A DNA stretch of 64,000 nucleotides. Source: Sulfuricurvum sp. Lineage in GTDB: Bacteria; Campylobacterota; Campylobacteria; Campylobacterales; Sulfurimonadaceae. Below, piece by piece: positions 51,538 to 61,419 of this stretch (position 1 is the first letter of the stretch; each line of letters opens with the position of its first letter). The notes under the pieces were generated by a model. The model worked only from the letters and a program-made list of their open reading frames with translations, made no database searches and was not told the origin of the DNA. A program made the position numbers and the translations under genes. Location: contig JAUYRN010000027.1 in the NCBI GenBank assembly GCA_030696775.1, forward strand, positions 186,001-250,000, written 5' to 3'.

Positions 51538-52506
51538 ATGCAACGCGAAAATATTACCTTTATCGTTGAAGAAGCGATGCGTTTGGATGTTTTTTTAACA
51601 TCAATGCTGGCTCAAACACGTAACCAGATTGTTCAACTTATCGAGCAAAATGCAATCGTTATAGATGGAAAACCAACGGCCAAGGCAGGCCTTAAACTTA
51701 AAGTAGGTCAAAGCGTAGCGGTCTATTTTCCAAAAATGAAATCAACCCCTGCTCATATCATCGATTTTGATGTCGAGGTTTTATTTGAAGACGATGACAT
51801 GATGGTCATCAATAAACCAAGCGGGCTAACCGTCCATCCAGCCCCTAGCGTCAAAGAACCAACGCTTGTCGATTGGCTCAAAACCCGTGGCATCGCCCTC
51901 TCAACTCTCAGCGGTGAAGAGCGCCATGGAATCGTTCACCGCCTAGACCGAGGGACAAGCGGAGTAATGGTCATTGCAAAAAACAATGATGCGCACGAAG
52001 CCCTTTCTCTCCAACTCCAAGATAAAACAATGGGACGTTACTATTTAGCGGTTATCACCCCTCCTCTTAAAGAAGAAGAGACCACCATTGATAAACCAAT
52101 CGGTCGTAGCAGCCAAAACCGTCTCAAAATGGGGATTATCGAATCGGGTAAAAACGCCAAGACAATGTTTCGAAAATTACTCCCATCAAATGATGCTACG
52201 TGTGAGCTTATTGTCTGTAAACTTTTCACAGGACGAACCCATCAAATTCGCGTCCATCTCGAGTCCATCAGCCGTCATATTCTAGGCGACCATCTCTACG
52301 GAACCCACCAAAAAGACAACAAGGTGGAACATATTTTGCTCCATGCTTATATGTTGTATTTGATTCATCCTACCAGTGGTGAATCCCTCTCATTCAAAGC
52401 TCCAATGGATGCTGTAATGGATGATTATCTAGAAAAACATTTTGAACCAAAGGAATTGCATGCAACGTTCACTTCAATACGCTTTGAGCATCTCTTTAGC
52501 GCTTAG
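51538..52506 (+). CDS. RluA-family 23S rRNA/tRNA pseudouridine synthase
   Basis: 322 residues. An N-terminal S4 RNA-binding domain (MRLDVFLTSMLAQTRNQIVQ) precedes the catalytic domain with the active-site Asp in HRLDRGTSGVMVIAKN and RTHQIRVHLESI. Domain order is that of RluD/RluC-type enzymes. GGAGATCG lies before the ATG. Its end overlaps the start of the next gene by 47 bases. Confidence 0.9.
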   Translation: MQRENITFIVEEAMRLDVFLTSMLAQTRNQIVQLIEQNAIVIDGKPTAKAGLKLKVGQSVAVYFPKMKSTPAHIIDFDVEVLFEDDDMMVINKPSGLTVHPAPSVKEPTLVDWLKTRGIALSTLSGEERHGIVHRLDRGTSGVMVIAKNNDAHEALSLQLQDKTMGRYYLAVITPPLKEEETTIDKPIGRSSQNRLKMGIIESGKNAKTMFRKLLPSNDATCELIVCKLFTGRTHQIRVHLESISRHILGDHLYGTHQKDNKVEHILLHAYMLYLIHPTSGESLSFKAPMDAVMDDYLEKHFEPKELHATFTSIRFEHLFSA

Positions 52507-53713
52507 TCTTTTTAGCGGCTGTGCGCCCCAACCAACACCTGAAAATAAAATCAGTATTGATCCAACACTTCCAGTCCCTTCTCTTAATGGGTCATTATCA
52601 GATATCAATACGATTGCATTTGAATGGAAAGCTATTAGTGACCCTAACGTCAGCGGTTATAGTATTTACCGATCAACCCCAGCTGAAAGCAATCAAACGC
52701 TCAATCGTATTGCTACACTCAACAGCCGATTTGCAACACACTATGTAGACGATAAATTAACGCCAAATACTCAATATTTATATCGTTTCACTTCCAAAGG
52801 AAAAGAAAATATCGAGTCCAACGCCAGTGAGATGTTGACAGTTGCAACGTTACCAATGATTGCACCTATTAGCTTTTTTCAATCCGTAGGCAATATGCCA
52901 CGCAGCGCAAAATTACTCTGGCGACCCCATCCGAATACACGAATCAATAGCTATATCATTGATAGACTCAATGTAAATGATCAAAAATGGGCGGAAATAA
53001 AAACCATTGAAGGGCGTCTTAATGCCGAGTACATTGATACTGATCTCAAAGATGGCCAAGTCTATTATTATCGTGTGCGTGCGATTACGTTTGACAAGCT
53101 CTCCACTGAACCAAGTGAAACAGCGAAACTGGTTACAAAACCTCTTCCTCCTGAAGTAAAAAACATCACTGCAACAACCAATTTACCTAAAGCGATAGCT
53201 CTGAAATGGGAACCAAGCGCATTGGGTGACTTGAGCCATTACAACATTTATCGTTCGGCAAGTTCCAATGGCAATTACACGTACTATGTGAAACTCACCG
53301 AAACAATGTTTACAGACACGACAAAAGAAGATGGAGAGCCTTTCTATTACAAAATTACTGCCGTAGATAAAGATGGACTAGAAAGTCCTATGGCATCAAC
53401 GCTTACCCAAGGTATGAGCCTGGCAAAACCACATGCACCTATTGCATTTGATGGTAAAATATATGCAAATGGTGTTGATTTGCAATGGACAAATGACGAT
53501 CCTCGTATTGTCAGCTATACCGTCATTAAAACAACAAAAACCAGCTGGATCAATCGTGAAACTGTTGAAATAAACAACATCAAAGAAGGTAAGTTCCACG
53601 ACAGCAGTATTCTTGCCAATACAGGCTATATTTATCAAGTTTTAGGTGTGGATAAAGATGGTATTCGCTCTCTCCCGACACAGGGTATCGAACTTATTTA
53701 TGAGATAAAATAA
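52460..53713 (+). CDS. Lipoprotein with fibronectin type III repeats
   Basis: About 417 residues from ATG 52460 behind AAAGGA. A lipoprotein signal ends in LSLFSGC. Four fibronectin-III-like units can be picked out by repeated phrases such as GYSIYRSTPAES, YYRVRAITFD, HYNIYRSASSNG and YKITAVDKDG, each about 90-95 residues. It should be anchored in the outer or inner membrane and exposed to the periplasm or surface, perhaps in cell-wall or adhesion contacts. It begins inside the pseudouridine synthase gene and is followed by trmB after three bases. Confidence 0.85.
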   Translation: MQRSLQYALSISLALSLFSGCAPQPTPENKISIDPTLPVPSLNGSLSDINTIAFEWKAISDPNVSGYSIYRSTPAESNQTLNRIATLNSRFATHYVDDKLTPNTQYLYRFTSKGKENIESNASEMLTVATLPMIAPISFFQSVGNMPRSAKLLWRPHPNTRINSYIIDRLNVNDQKWAEIKTIEGRLNAEYIDTDLKDGQVYYYRVRAITFDKLSTEPSETAKLVTKPLPPEVKNITATTNLPKAIALKWEPSALGDLSHYNIYRSASSNGNYTYYVKLTETMFTDTTKEDGEPFYYKITAVDKDGLESPMASTLTQGMSLAKPHAPIAFDGKIYANGVDLQWTNDDPRIVSYTVIKTTKTSWINRETVEINNIKEGKFHDSSILANTGYIYQVLGVDKDGIRSLPTQGIELIYEIK

Positions 53714-53716
53714 ATT

Positions 53717-54892
53717 ATGCCTCATCTCCATTTAGATACCTTTAACACTATACCATTTCCAGCTTTAGAGGGAGAAGTTGCCTTTAATTTTAGCGCTATC
53801 TCTCGTGGTGAGGGAAAAGAATCACTTATAGCAACGCGCTATAAAGATCGTGAATTTTTCATTCTTCACAAAAAAAGTGGTGAAAAAGATCTCCTCAAAA
53901 GTGATAAAATCACTCGTCCAAGTCCTAATTTTCTAGTGAAACATGCCCTGCTTGCTTATGCTAACCACTCGGGCAGTACCATCTTATCTTCCAATGTTGA
54001 TACAGCAGGTGAGAATGTTCACTTAAAACAGCACGATGCCCTAAAATCGGTCGATTTTTTTGCCACTGATTTTCCATCAGCTTCGGAAGTACGACTCGAA
54101 GTAGGATTTGGTTCAGCTCGTCATCTTCTCCATCAAGCCATCACCAATCCTGACATTCTTTTCATCGGATTAGAAATTCACAAGCCTTCTATTGAGCAAG
54201 CACTCAAACAAATAACCATTCAAAACTTAACCAATATTATGATTTTGGATTACGATGCGCGACTTTTTTTAGAATTTGTTCCCTCAAATTCTTTAAGTCG
54301 TATTTATGTGCATTTCCCTGTACCGTGGGATAAAAAACCGCATCGCCGTGTAATTGGAGATGCTTTTGTCGAAGAAGCGATTCGAGCTTTAAAACCTCAA
54401 GGGAGACTTGAATTACGAACCGACAGTGAAAATTACTATCGTTTTGCATTAGAAACTTATTCTCATCCACCGCAAGTAACGTTTGAGGTACATAAAAATC
54501 GTGATATTGCCATTACCAGTAAATATGAAGATCGTTGGAAAAAGATGGAGAAAAACATTTATGATGTTACCCTTATCAACGATATGGAAAGTCCCGAAAA
54601 AAGGCTTGAAGGAGAATTTATTTTTTCTCAAATACCGATTAATGATGCTATACTTCCAAAAATAGAGCGTCAGACTTATCGCCGTGAATGGGGATTTTTA
54701 AACGCTGAAGCCAGTTTTGATATACACGACGGGGGATGGATGATTCGACTTGCGATGGGAAGTTTTGATCGCCCGGAACATCTTTATTTGATTGTAAAAA
54801 ATGGTCAAGCACACTATTTTCCAACCGTACCCGTCCGTTCCAGCACAAACTTAAAAGCCCATATCTTACTAGACGAGCTACTTCATGGATAA
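53717..54892 (+). CDS. trmB: tRNA (guanine-N7-)-methyltransferase TrmB, long form
   Basis: 391 residues, much longer than E. coli TrmB (about 240). The extra N-terminal 120 residues and C-terminal tail are typical of epsilonproteobacterial TrmB. The SAM motif VRLEVGFGSARHLLH and the catalytic VHFPVPWDKKPHRRVI are clear. It makes m7G46 in tRNA. The gene overlaps ftsE by eight bases. Confidence 0.92.
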   Translation: MPHLHLDTFNTIPFPALEGEVAFNFSAISRGEGKESLIATRYKDREFFILHKKSGEKDLLKSDKITRPSPNFLVKHALLAYANHSGSTILSSNVDTAGENVHLKQHDALKSVDFFATDFPSASEVRLEVGFGSARHLLHQAITNPDILFIGLEIHKPSIEQALKQITIQNLTNIMILDYDARLFLEFVPSNSLSRIYVHFPVPWDKKPHRRVIGDAFVEEAIRALKPQGRLELRTDSENYYRFALETYSHPPQVTFEVHKNRDIAITSKYEDRWKKMEKNIYDVTLINDMESPEKRLEGEFIFSQIPINDAILPKIERQTYRREWGFLNAEASFDIHDGGWMIRLAMGSFDRPEHLYLIVKNGQAHYFPTVPVRSSTNLKAHILLDELLHG

Positions 54893-55556
54893 AGTTATTA
54901 TTGCAGAAAATCTTTCACTCTCATACAAAGAGTTTGAAACCATCATCTCTAAAGCCACTTTCAGTATCAATTCTGGTGAGTTTGTCTTTATTACGGGTGC
55001 AAGCGGAAGCGGTAAATCAACACTTCTAAAATCTTTTTATGGAGCGATTGAACCACGTCAAGGAAACTTAAGTGTTGGTGGCGTGAAGATGAACCGCATC
55101 AGCACCTCAAAACTTAATTTTTTACGTCGTCACATCGGTATCGTTTTTCAAGACTACAAGCTCATTAAAGAATGGACGATTGAAAAAAATGTGATGCTTC
55201 CCCTCATCATTTCTGGATACACAGGGGATGTGAGCGGTGCTCAAGTACAAAAACTCTTGGGACACGTAAAACTAACGCATCAAGCAGGTAAATATCCTCC
55301 TGAACTCAGCGGTGGTGAACAGCAGCGTGTTGCTATGGCACGAGCTCTTGCGCACAATCCTATTCTTATTCTTGCCGACGAGCCTACAGGTAATCTCGAT
55401 GAATACTCTTCATCAGTCATCTGGAGTCTTCTTGAGGGTGCAAACACCCAGTTAAAAACGACCGTCATTGTCGTCACTCACCACATTCCAGAAGGATTAA
55501 AAGTCCCTTATAAGCACTATCATATTGAGTTTGGAAACATCAATGAAATCTCTTAA
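54885..55556 (+). CDS. ftsE: FtsE, cell-division ABC ATPase
   Basis: 223 residues with Walker [13 protein letters not shown]-loop VFQDYKLI, signature [16 protein letters not shown] and Walker [12 protein letters not shown]. Forms a complex with FtsX that controls peptidoglycan hydrolysis at division. The stop overlaps the ftsX start region by 14 bases. Confidence 0.93.
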   Translation: MDKVIIAENLSLSYKEFETIISKATFSINSGEFVFITGASGSGKSTLLKSFYGAIEPRQGNLSVGGVKMNRISTSKLNFLRRHIGIVFQDYKLIKEWTIEKNVMLPLIISGYTGDVSGAQVQKLLGHVKLTHQAGKYPPELSGGEQQRVAMARALAHNPILILADEPTGNLDEYSSSVIWSLLEGANTQLKTTVIVVTHHIPEGLKVPYKHYHIEFGNINEIS

Positions 55557-56355
55557 AAATCACATTTCTCTCATCATCGCCCTGTTCACAGTTCTTGCAT
55601 CCGTTCAAATTTACGTTGCTGTTGATCGTACAATCGCAGCATACGAGTCTCACCTCAAAAGTGATTATTCCGTCATTGTTGTCGCCAATAAAGCGTTTAC
55701 GCCAAAAGAATTCACAACGATGAGCTCTATGATCGAACGAAGTGAACCTATTAGTACTGCACAAGTGTTAGAAAGGTTAAAGGGAGAGATGAGTGAAAAA
55801 AATCTTGCTCTTTTAAAGCTTACATTGCCTAAGTTTTATCGAATTTATCTTAATCGCTTTCCAACTCCTAATGAGATTAATAATCTTCAGAAAAAGCTTC
55901 AAAGGAACACGGCTATTGAACGGGTCGAAGGATTTTCTCAAACTCATGATACCGTTTATAAACTGATGCTTCTTTTCAAAGATGTCGTTCAAGTTTTCTC
56001 CATTGCTATTGCCGCGGTTACATCCCTTCTTATTCTAAAAGAAATGCGTCTATGGCAGTTTCAGCATGCGGAAAGAATGAACATCATGGCACTTTTTGGT
56101 GCACCTGTTTGGCTTCGTTCTGCTGTTCTTTTTAGACTTGCTATTGTTGATGCGATTATTGCTACCTTAATCTTATGTTTTGCTTTTTTTATCATTGATT
56201 ATTACGGTATCTTGACATTACCTCTAAAAGAGATAGGGATCAATGTTCAGCTATTTAATTTTGTAAATGATGCTCTGCGCTCATTGGCTATTTCACTTGG
56301 AATTTCAATTGCACTTACGTTCACCATCGTTATGTTTCATAGCGAAGAAGAATAA
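55543..56355 (+). CDS. ftsX: FtsX, cell-division membrane protein
   Basis: About 270 residues from ATG 55543 inside the end of ftsE; a TTG at 55525 is less likely. One N-terminal helix (ISLIIALFTVLASVQIYVAV), an extracytoplasmic domain and three C-terminal helices are the FtsX plan. It transmits FtsE ATPase activity to a periplasmic hydrolase activator, which is encoded next. Confidence 0.9.
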   Translation: MKSLKNHISLIIALFTVLASVQIYVAVDRTIAAYESHLKSDYSVIVVANKAFTPKEFTTMSSMIERSEPISTAQVLERLKGEMSEKNLALLKLTLPKFYRIYLNRFPTPNEINNLQKKLQRNTAIERVEGFSQTHDTVYKLMLLFKDVVQVFSIAIAAVTSLLILKEMRLWQFQHAERMNIMALFGAPVWLRSAVLFRLAIVDAIIATLILCFAFFIIDYYGILTLPLKEIGINVQLFNFVNDALRSLAISLGISIALTFTIVMFHSEEE

Positions 56356-57573
56356 ATGATTCGCTTCTCTAGTTCACTTGTTCTTGCCTCTTTTTTAGCC
56401 CTCACGCTTAACGGTGCTAAAATTGATGAAAAGATCAAATCAGCAGCATCTAAACTAAATGAGACCAAACAAACCTATACCTCGCTTAATGCAAAACTCG
56501 AAGCAACTGCCGCTAAAATCGTTCAACAGCGTCAAGCAGTCAATGCACAACAACAGCACATCAATACCCTTGTAACGGAACTTAAAAGCAAAGAAAATGT
56601 TTATCAATCCAACAAACAAAATCTTCATGGTCTGCAGTCGCAACAAGATGTCTTAGTTAAAACACAAAATGAGATTGAACAGAAACTTGTCTTTGCTATC
56701 GCACGAAACACTTCTATATCATTACTCATCAATGATGACCGTGCCAAAGAAGCCAATTCAATCATTACCGAAGAAGCCCTCAAACTGCATCTCAAGCAAA
56801 TTAATTCTGACATCAAAGAGCTTAATTTTATTTTTGGTGAAAATGCAACTAAAATTTCTGCTCTCTCCAGTCAAACAACGGTCTTAAAGCAATCCATTGC
56901 CGTTATTGATAAACAAAAACAAAATGTCATTGCAACCAAACAAGAAAATGAAAAAGCAATTGCTCTCTTGGAAAAAGAAAAAAATGAATACAAGCGTTCT
57001 CTGGGTCACATTTTAAACCAACAGCGTTCACTCCAAAATACTTTAGCAAGCCTTAATATTATAAAACGTGAAGCGATGAAACCGAAAAAAGCTCCGCCTG
57101 CACTTGTCGTTCAAAAACCTGGCTCAAAACCTTTGCCAGAAGGAGCTAGAGAAGCTATCTCTAAATATCAGCCTTCCAATACTGCTGCCTACAGCGGAGA
57201 GCGTACTATTGCTCCTCTTGATGGGTATGTCATCACCAAACGCTTTGGACCTTATACGGATCCCGTTTATGGAATAAAAATTTACAACGAATCCGTTTCA
57301 CTGCGTCCTACTGATTCGGATGCAAAAGTTAAAGCCATTCTTAACGGTAAGGTTATCCTCGCCAAACCCACTGCAATGCTTGAAAACGTTATTATTATCG
57401 AACACGATAATGGTCTGCATACTATCTATGCACACCTTGATAAAATCGCTCCTACCGTAGTAGTCGGTCAACGTCTAAAACAAGGATCCATTATCGGACG
57501 TGTCGGACGTGAGCTTATGTTCCAAGTAACTCAACGCAATGCTCATATCGATCCAATGCAAGTGATTAGGTAA
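56356..57573 (+). CDS. EnvC-like murein hydrolase activator with degenerate LytM domain
   Basis: 405 residues: signal peptide, about 230 residues of coiled coil, then a LytM/M23 fold (RTIAPLDGYVITKRFGP ... IIEHDNGLHTIYAHL). The catalytic metal ligands are missing: YGIKIYNES stands in place of HxGxD and RELMFQV in place of HLHFE. As in EnvC this points to an activator of amidases, not an enzyme. Directly follows ftsX with no spacing, matching the FtsEX-EnvC pathway. Confidence 0.85.
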   Translation: MIRFSSSLVLASFLALTLNGAKIDEKIKSAASKLNETKQTYTSLNAKLEATAAKIVQQRQAVNAQQQHINTLVTELKSKENVYQSNKQNLHGLQSQQDVLVKTQNEIEQKLVFAIARNTSISLLINDDRAKEANSIITEEALKLHLKQINSDIKELNFIFGENATKISALSSQTTVLKQSIAVIDKQKQNVIATKQENEKAIALLEKEKNEYKRSLGHILNQQRSLQNTLASLNIIKREAMKPKKAPPALVVQKPGSKPLPEGAREAISKYQPSNTAAYSGERTIAPLDGYVITKRFGPYTDPVYGIKIYNESVSLRPTDSDAKVKAILNGKVILAKPTAMLENVIIIEHDNGLHTIYAHLDKIAPTVVVGQRLKQGSIIGRVGRELMFQVTQRNAHIDPMQVIR

Positions 57574-57575
57574 TC

Positions 57576-58292
57576 CTAAAACGGCCAAATTGTTTCGATA
57601 AGTTTGCTTCCCCAACCACGGTTAACGGAGCGGTCAACATCCCCTTCATTCGCATAGAGTATTTTGGCATCCGAAACTTTTGCAGAATTAATTTGATTAT
57701 TTTGGTCAATATCGTAAGGACGGATCACTCCGCTTAGCTGCATAACTTGCTTCTGATCATCGACCATTATTTCACGACGACCTACAATAAAATAGTTCCC
57801 ATTGGACATTACTTTTACAATACGTGCAGATACGGTCGTTGTAAAGGAAGCATTTTTAGTCGCAGCACCTGATCCGCTATAGCTGGATGTTGATCCGCCT
57901 GTAAATCCAATATTAGCAACTCCGTTGAGCTTTCCAACTGCAGCATTAACCGCTGAATTTTGACCTACTGAGGTAAAAGCACCACCGCCCAGTCCAAGGG
58001 CATCCGCTTCACTGAGTGCTTTACTTGCTTTATTTGAGCTCGTGGCTGTTTCTGAGATTACGACGGTAACGATATCATTAACATGCATTGCTTTATGATC
58101 TGAAAAGAGAGGGCTGTCTCCCTGACCGAACAAACTGCCCTGAGAGATAAAACTGCTCTCCTCTTCACGTGAAGGCATCTCTTCAACGTATTGAGGGGGA
58201 GTAAACGTGATTTCGGGTTCTGTAAGCTTGGCAGTACATCCATTCAGCAACAGTGACGCTGCCAATACAGAAAAATAGAGTGATAATCGCAT
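57576..58292 (-). CDS. flgH: FlgH, flagellar L-ring lipoprotein
   Basis: 238 residues with a lipoprotein signal ending LLLNGC. SLFGQGDSPLFSDHKAMHVNDIVTV (cut here to SLFGQGDSPLFSDHKAMHVN) and NYFIVGRREIMVDDQKQ, LSGVIRPYDID are diagnostic for FlgH. It forms the ring that guides the flagellar rod through the outer membrane, so the organism is motile or was. No other flagellar gene lies next to it. Confidence 0.95.
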   Translation of the reverse strand: MRLSLYFSVLAASLLLNGCTAKLTEPEITFTPPQYVEEMPSREEESSFISQGSLFGQGDSPLFSDHKAMHVNDIVTVVISETATSSNKASKALSEADALGLGGGAFTSVGQNSAVNAAVGKLNGVANIGFTGGSTSSYSGSGAATKNASFTTTVSARIVKVMSNGNYFIVGRREIMVDDQKQVMQLSGVIRPYDIDQNNQINSAKVSDAKILYANEGDVDRSVNRGWGSKLIETIWPF

Positions 58293-58349
58293 AGCCCATC
58301 CCGATAATTATTTAGCTATAATAAGCAAAAATAGTTCCAAAGGGTACTT

Positions 58350-58793
58350 ATGTCATTACGAGAACAAATTAATAACGATATTAAAACCGCTATGAAAGCA
58401 AAAAACAATGCTGTTCGTGACGCATTACGCCTTTTAAGCAGCGCTATGAAACAAATCGAAGTCGATGAACGTAAAGAATTAACCGATGACGATGTTATCA
58501 AAATCATTCAAAAACAAGTCAAGCAGCGTAACGATGCCATGACGCAATATAGAAGTGCAGGACGAGAAGATTTGTATGAGCAAGAAGCATCAGAAGCCGT
58601 CATTTTTGAAGCATACCTACCTCAACAACTCAGCGATGAAGAACTAGAGAATGCTCTGCGTGCTATCATCACTGAAGTGGGAGCTGCTTCCCTAAAAGAG
58701 ATTGGGAAAGTAATGGGTGCTGCTTCTAAAACTCTTGGTGCTCAAGCCGATGGAAAACGAATCAACGAGTGCGCCAAAAAGCTATTGAGCTAA
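58350..58793 (+). CDS. yqeY: YqeY/GatB-like domain protein
   Basis: 147 residues, the normal length of YqeY. LREQINNDIKTAMKAKN, RLLSSAMKQIEVDERKEL and YLPQQLSDEELENAL are family-typical. The C-terminal domain resembles the tail of GatB, which contacts tRNA; the role of free-standing YqeY is unclear. Monocistronic. Confidence 0.92.
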   Translation: MSLREQINNDIKTAMKAKNNAVRDALRLLSSAMKQIEVDERKELTDDDVIKIIQKQVKQRNDAMTQYRSAGREDLYEQEASEAVIFEAYLPQQLSDEELENALRAIITEVGAASLKEIGKVMGAASKTLGAQADGKRINECAKKLLS

Positions 58794-58799
58794 GAAAGG

Positions 58800-59762
58800 T
58801 TATTCTCTCTTAGCATCGATTTGACAACATAGTTCTACGGATGCTATCCGAAAAGCAATCGAGTTTTGAAAAATAAGAGGATGAGCGTATTGACACGTTA
58901 CAATCCCTTCACAGGGTGAAAGCATTTTTTCGAGTTTCTTTCCACTCAATGCATCCATAATCACCCCTACAACTTCACCTTTTTTAATGGCTGTACCACA
59001 ACGTACTTTGGAAATAAAAATTCCTGCACGGGATGCTTTGACTATTGTTATACGATTAGGATCCAGAATATTACTTTTATGTCCTTCAAAAACATGAAAG
59101 TCAAGGATATCACGTTTTGACAGAAATCTCACGATTGCGGTATGAACTTGATCCGTATCATTTTGATCAATGGATCCATTTTTACCAAAAACAATCGAAA
59201 AAGCTTTCGTTTCCCATAATTGCCAGTTATACTGAAGCATAGCTGTCTCAACAGGTTCATGAGGGCGGTAATGGATAAAACCCATCCCTAAATCTTTGAC
59301 ACATTCTAAATCTTCATAACCGCTTTGAATGAGCTTTACATACGGGAGACACATCCCCTGATCACGTCTACCTTCTAAAATAATCCCATAATCATACCCT
59401 TTGAGTGTCTCAAAAAGTCGCGATGCAATTCGTTGAGTCGTTTCACCCTGTGCATATCCCGGGAACATCATATTGAGATCTGTTTTATCAAGTGGCCAGT
59501 TTTTTTCACCCATATTAAGAGCATACGCATTGACGGCAGGAATAACGAGAATTCGTCCGCTGATCTTCCCCTCTTCTTCCTTAATCCGCAAATACTCAAC
59601 CAATCCGGATGCAACATAAAGCTGATTAATATGATCACCGCTCATAGCACCGACGATTGCGATAGAAGGACCTTCTGTGTTTTCTTCACCAAATAAAAAG
59701 CCCTCAATTCTTAACGGTGCTCTGTTGGGAGATTCAAGACTTACTATATCAAAACGCTTCAT
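58800..59762 (-). CDS. AstE/AspA-like protein without metal ligands
   Basis: 320 residues in the succinylglutamate desuccinylase/aspartoacylase fold, related to the next gene upstream. The zinc-binding HGDE of the family is replaced by SGDH (GAMSGDHINQ), the second ligand region DIHS reads GIILEGRRDQG, and the catalytic VVEMG reads SIVFGKNG. It keeps the C-terminal beta domain. I infer a non-catalytic partner. Fourth gene of an overlapping operon. Confidence 0.75.
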   Translation of the reverse strand: MKRFDIVSLESPNRAPLRIEGFLFGEENTEGPSIAIVGAMSGDHINQLYVASGLVEYLRIKEEEGKISGRILVIPAVNAYALNMGEKNWPLDKTDLNMMFPGYAQGETTQRIASRLFETLKGYDYGIILEGRRDQGMCLPYVKLIQSGYEDLECVKDLGMGFIHYRPHEPVETAMLQYNWQLWETKAFSIVFGKNGSIDQNDTDQVHTAIVRFLSKRDILDFHVFEGHKSNILDPNRITIVKASRAGIFISKVRCGTAIKKGEVVGVIMDALSGKKLEKMLSPCEGIVTCQYAHPLIFQNSIAFRIASVELCCQIDAKRE

Positions 59763-60715
59763 TGACTATCTCCATTGGTTTTGCCAAAAATCCGTCCAAG
59801 TAATGAACCTTCATATACGATAGGGTAAGCTCGAATGGTAAAGAGCATTCCACTAATGGGTGCAATCACTTCATCCATGACTTCTCCGCTCAATGCACTC
59901 ACAATATGTCCAACAACGGAGCCTTTTTCGATAACCTGACAATGCTCGATGGCAGGGACAAACAATCCAGGACACGCCGCATTAAGATAGGCTACTTCAC
60001 CGACATGCGATTGAATTGGCATGCGCACAGCAAGTGGCTCAATATCCAATATCCCCTCATGGGCCATAAGATTAAGGAGTCCGTCAAGCAATTGGTGCCC
60101 GTACGCTTTACCAAGACGCATCCCAACACCCATCTCAACCACCAGCGTTTTAGTTCCAATCGTATTCATAGCATGAGCAAACGTAGATTCTAAAACAGTT
60201 ACCGCATCATGAACCCAAACAAAATCAATATTAAGTAAATTAGCTAAAGGAACGAGTATCTCTTCTTGTGATTTTGCAATACGTACCTGAGGAATTTCAC
60301 GTAAAAATACATTACTTGAATGAATATCGATTGCAAAATCGCTTCCCTTCATGATATTAACTACTCCATCTGCAATTTGTGCAGGAAGAAAATCATTTTT
60401 ACTTCCCGGAAAAATTCGATTCAGATCCACATCATAAAAGGGGATAGAACGGGTAATACTATCGATGCCCAACGAGTTAATTGCAGGATAAATATCGATT
60501 ATGCCTCGGATTTTATCAGGATTGTTGCGTAGCCACTGACCCAATAAAAAACAGACATACTGCCCTTCCAGCTCATCTCCATGAATACCGCTCACGATGG
60601 AAATACGTTTTATACCTTCTTCTTTTTTAGGTGCGTAACGGCACCGCTGAATTCGAAATGACTCCCCAACAGGAAGTTCTATCGTAATAACTTCTTCGAT
60701 CAAACCCATACTCAT
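59759..60715 (-). CDS. AstE/AspA-family zinc amidohydrolase
   Basis: 318 residues. The zinc ligands HGDE (SGIHGDELEGQY) and His in AIDIHSSN and the catalytic Glu in LVVEMGVG are present, so it should be an active M14-like deacylase/carboxypeptidase. The C-terminal barrel (GEVAYLNAACPGLFVPAIEH) is family-typical. It overlaps both neighbours by ATGA. In this operon it may cleave an amide bond made by the ATP-grasp enzyme; the substrate is unknown. Confidence 0.82.
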   Translation of the reverse strand: MSMGLIEEVITIELPVGESFRIQRCRYAPKKEEGIKRISIVSGIHGDELEGQYVCFLLGQWLRNNPDKIRGIIDIYPAINSLGIDSITRSIPFYDVDLNRIFPGSKNDFLPAQIADGVVNIMKGSDFAIDIHSSNVFLREIPQVRIAKSQEEILVPLANLLNIDFVWVHDAVTVLESTFAHAMNTIGTKTLVVEMGVGMRLGKAYGHQLLDGLLNLMAHEGILDIEPLAVRMPIQSHVGEVAYLNAACPGLFVPAIEHCQVIEKGSVVGHIVSALSGEVMDEVIAPISGMLFTIRAYPIVYEGSLLGRIFGKTNGDSQ

Positions 60716-61419
60716 CCTTGCAATTGTGACGCTTCCACAGTATATTCAACACATCCATTGACTTGAATAACCCGAGAAATAACCCCGTTAACAGCTTCAA
60801 TTGCTTTAGGAATATCCGATGACGTAATTTTTAATGGTTGATATTGACGGTTGAGTCGTCTGGCTGTTACATTCATTGATTCAAGTTCAGCATTAACAAG
60901 ATCAATGCCATCATAGAGTCTTAAAATCAAATCAAATCGTTCAATCTGCTGACCTAAACGGATAAAATGATACGCCTTAGGACGTCCCAATTCCGATGAA
61001 AAAATACCCAAAATAAGAGCAAAATCATCAATCATCTCTTCTAAAATAGTAGGACTAACAGCACTGTCACGCCCGGCTACAATGTGGTTGAAAATTTTAT
61101 TGAGAGTAGAAAAGCCTCGTTCATCAAGCAAATGACGTGTTTCGATTGCATTTTCCCTAGCCCATGTAATAATCAATTCGATACTTGCCCCATGATCGCC
61201 ATAAATCCCTTGTTTCAGAAAATCGAGAGCATTGCTATACTGAATCTCGACACCCAAATTTGCATAGAGTTTACGTCCATCATCCACATCACGATCGATG
61301 ACATAATCGTAACTGTTGACAAGTTCACGTAAAAGGGTTTCAGCACGCTGAACATAGCGCCCAAACCAATAGAGTCTTTGAGCTGTATTAACGGATATAG
61401 CCACACCATTCGTCATCAT
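60712..61419 (-). CDS. Alpha-E domain protein (DUF403)
   Basis: About 235 residues from ATG 61419, which overlaps the ATP-grasp stop as ATGA. ISVNTAQRLYWFGRYVQRAE is the hallmark opening of the alpha-E family, an all-helical domain normally encoded next to circularly permuted ATP-grasp proteins. It is thought to belong to peptide or amide ligase systems; the exact role is unknown. Confidence 0.88.
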   Translation of the reverse strand: MMTNGVAISVNTAQRLYWFGRYVQRAETLLRELVNSYDYVIDRDVDDGRKLYANLGVEIQYSNALDFLKQGIYGDHGASIELIITWARENAIETRHLLDERGFSTLNKIFNHIVAGRDSAVSPTILEEMIDDFALILGIFSSELGRPKAYHFIRLGQQIERFDLILRLYDGIDLVNAELESMNVTARRLNRQYQPLKITSSDIPKAIEAVNGVISRVIQVNGCVEYTVEASQLQG

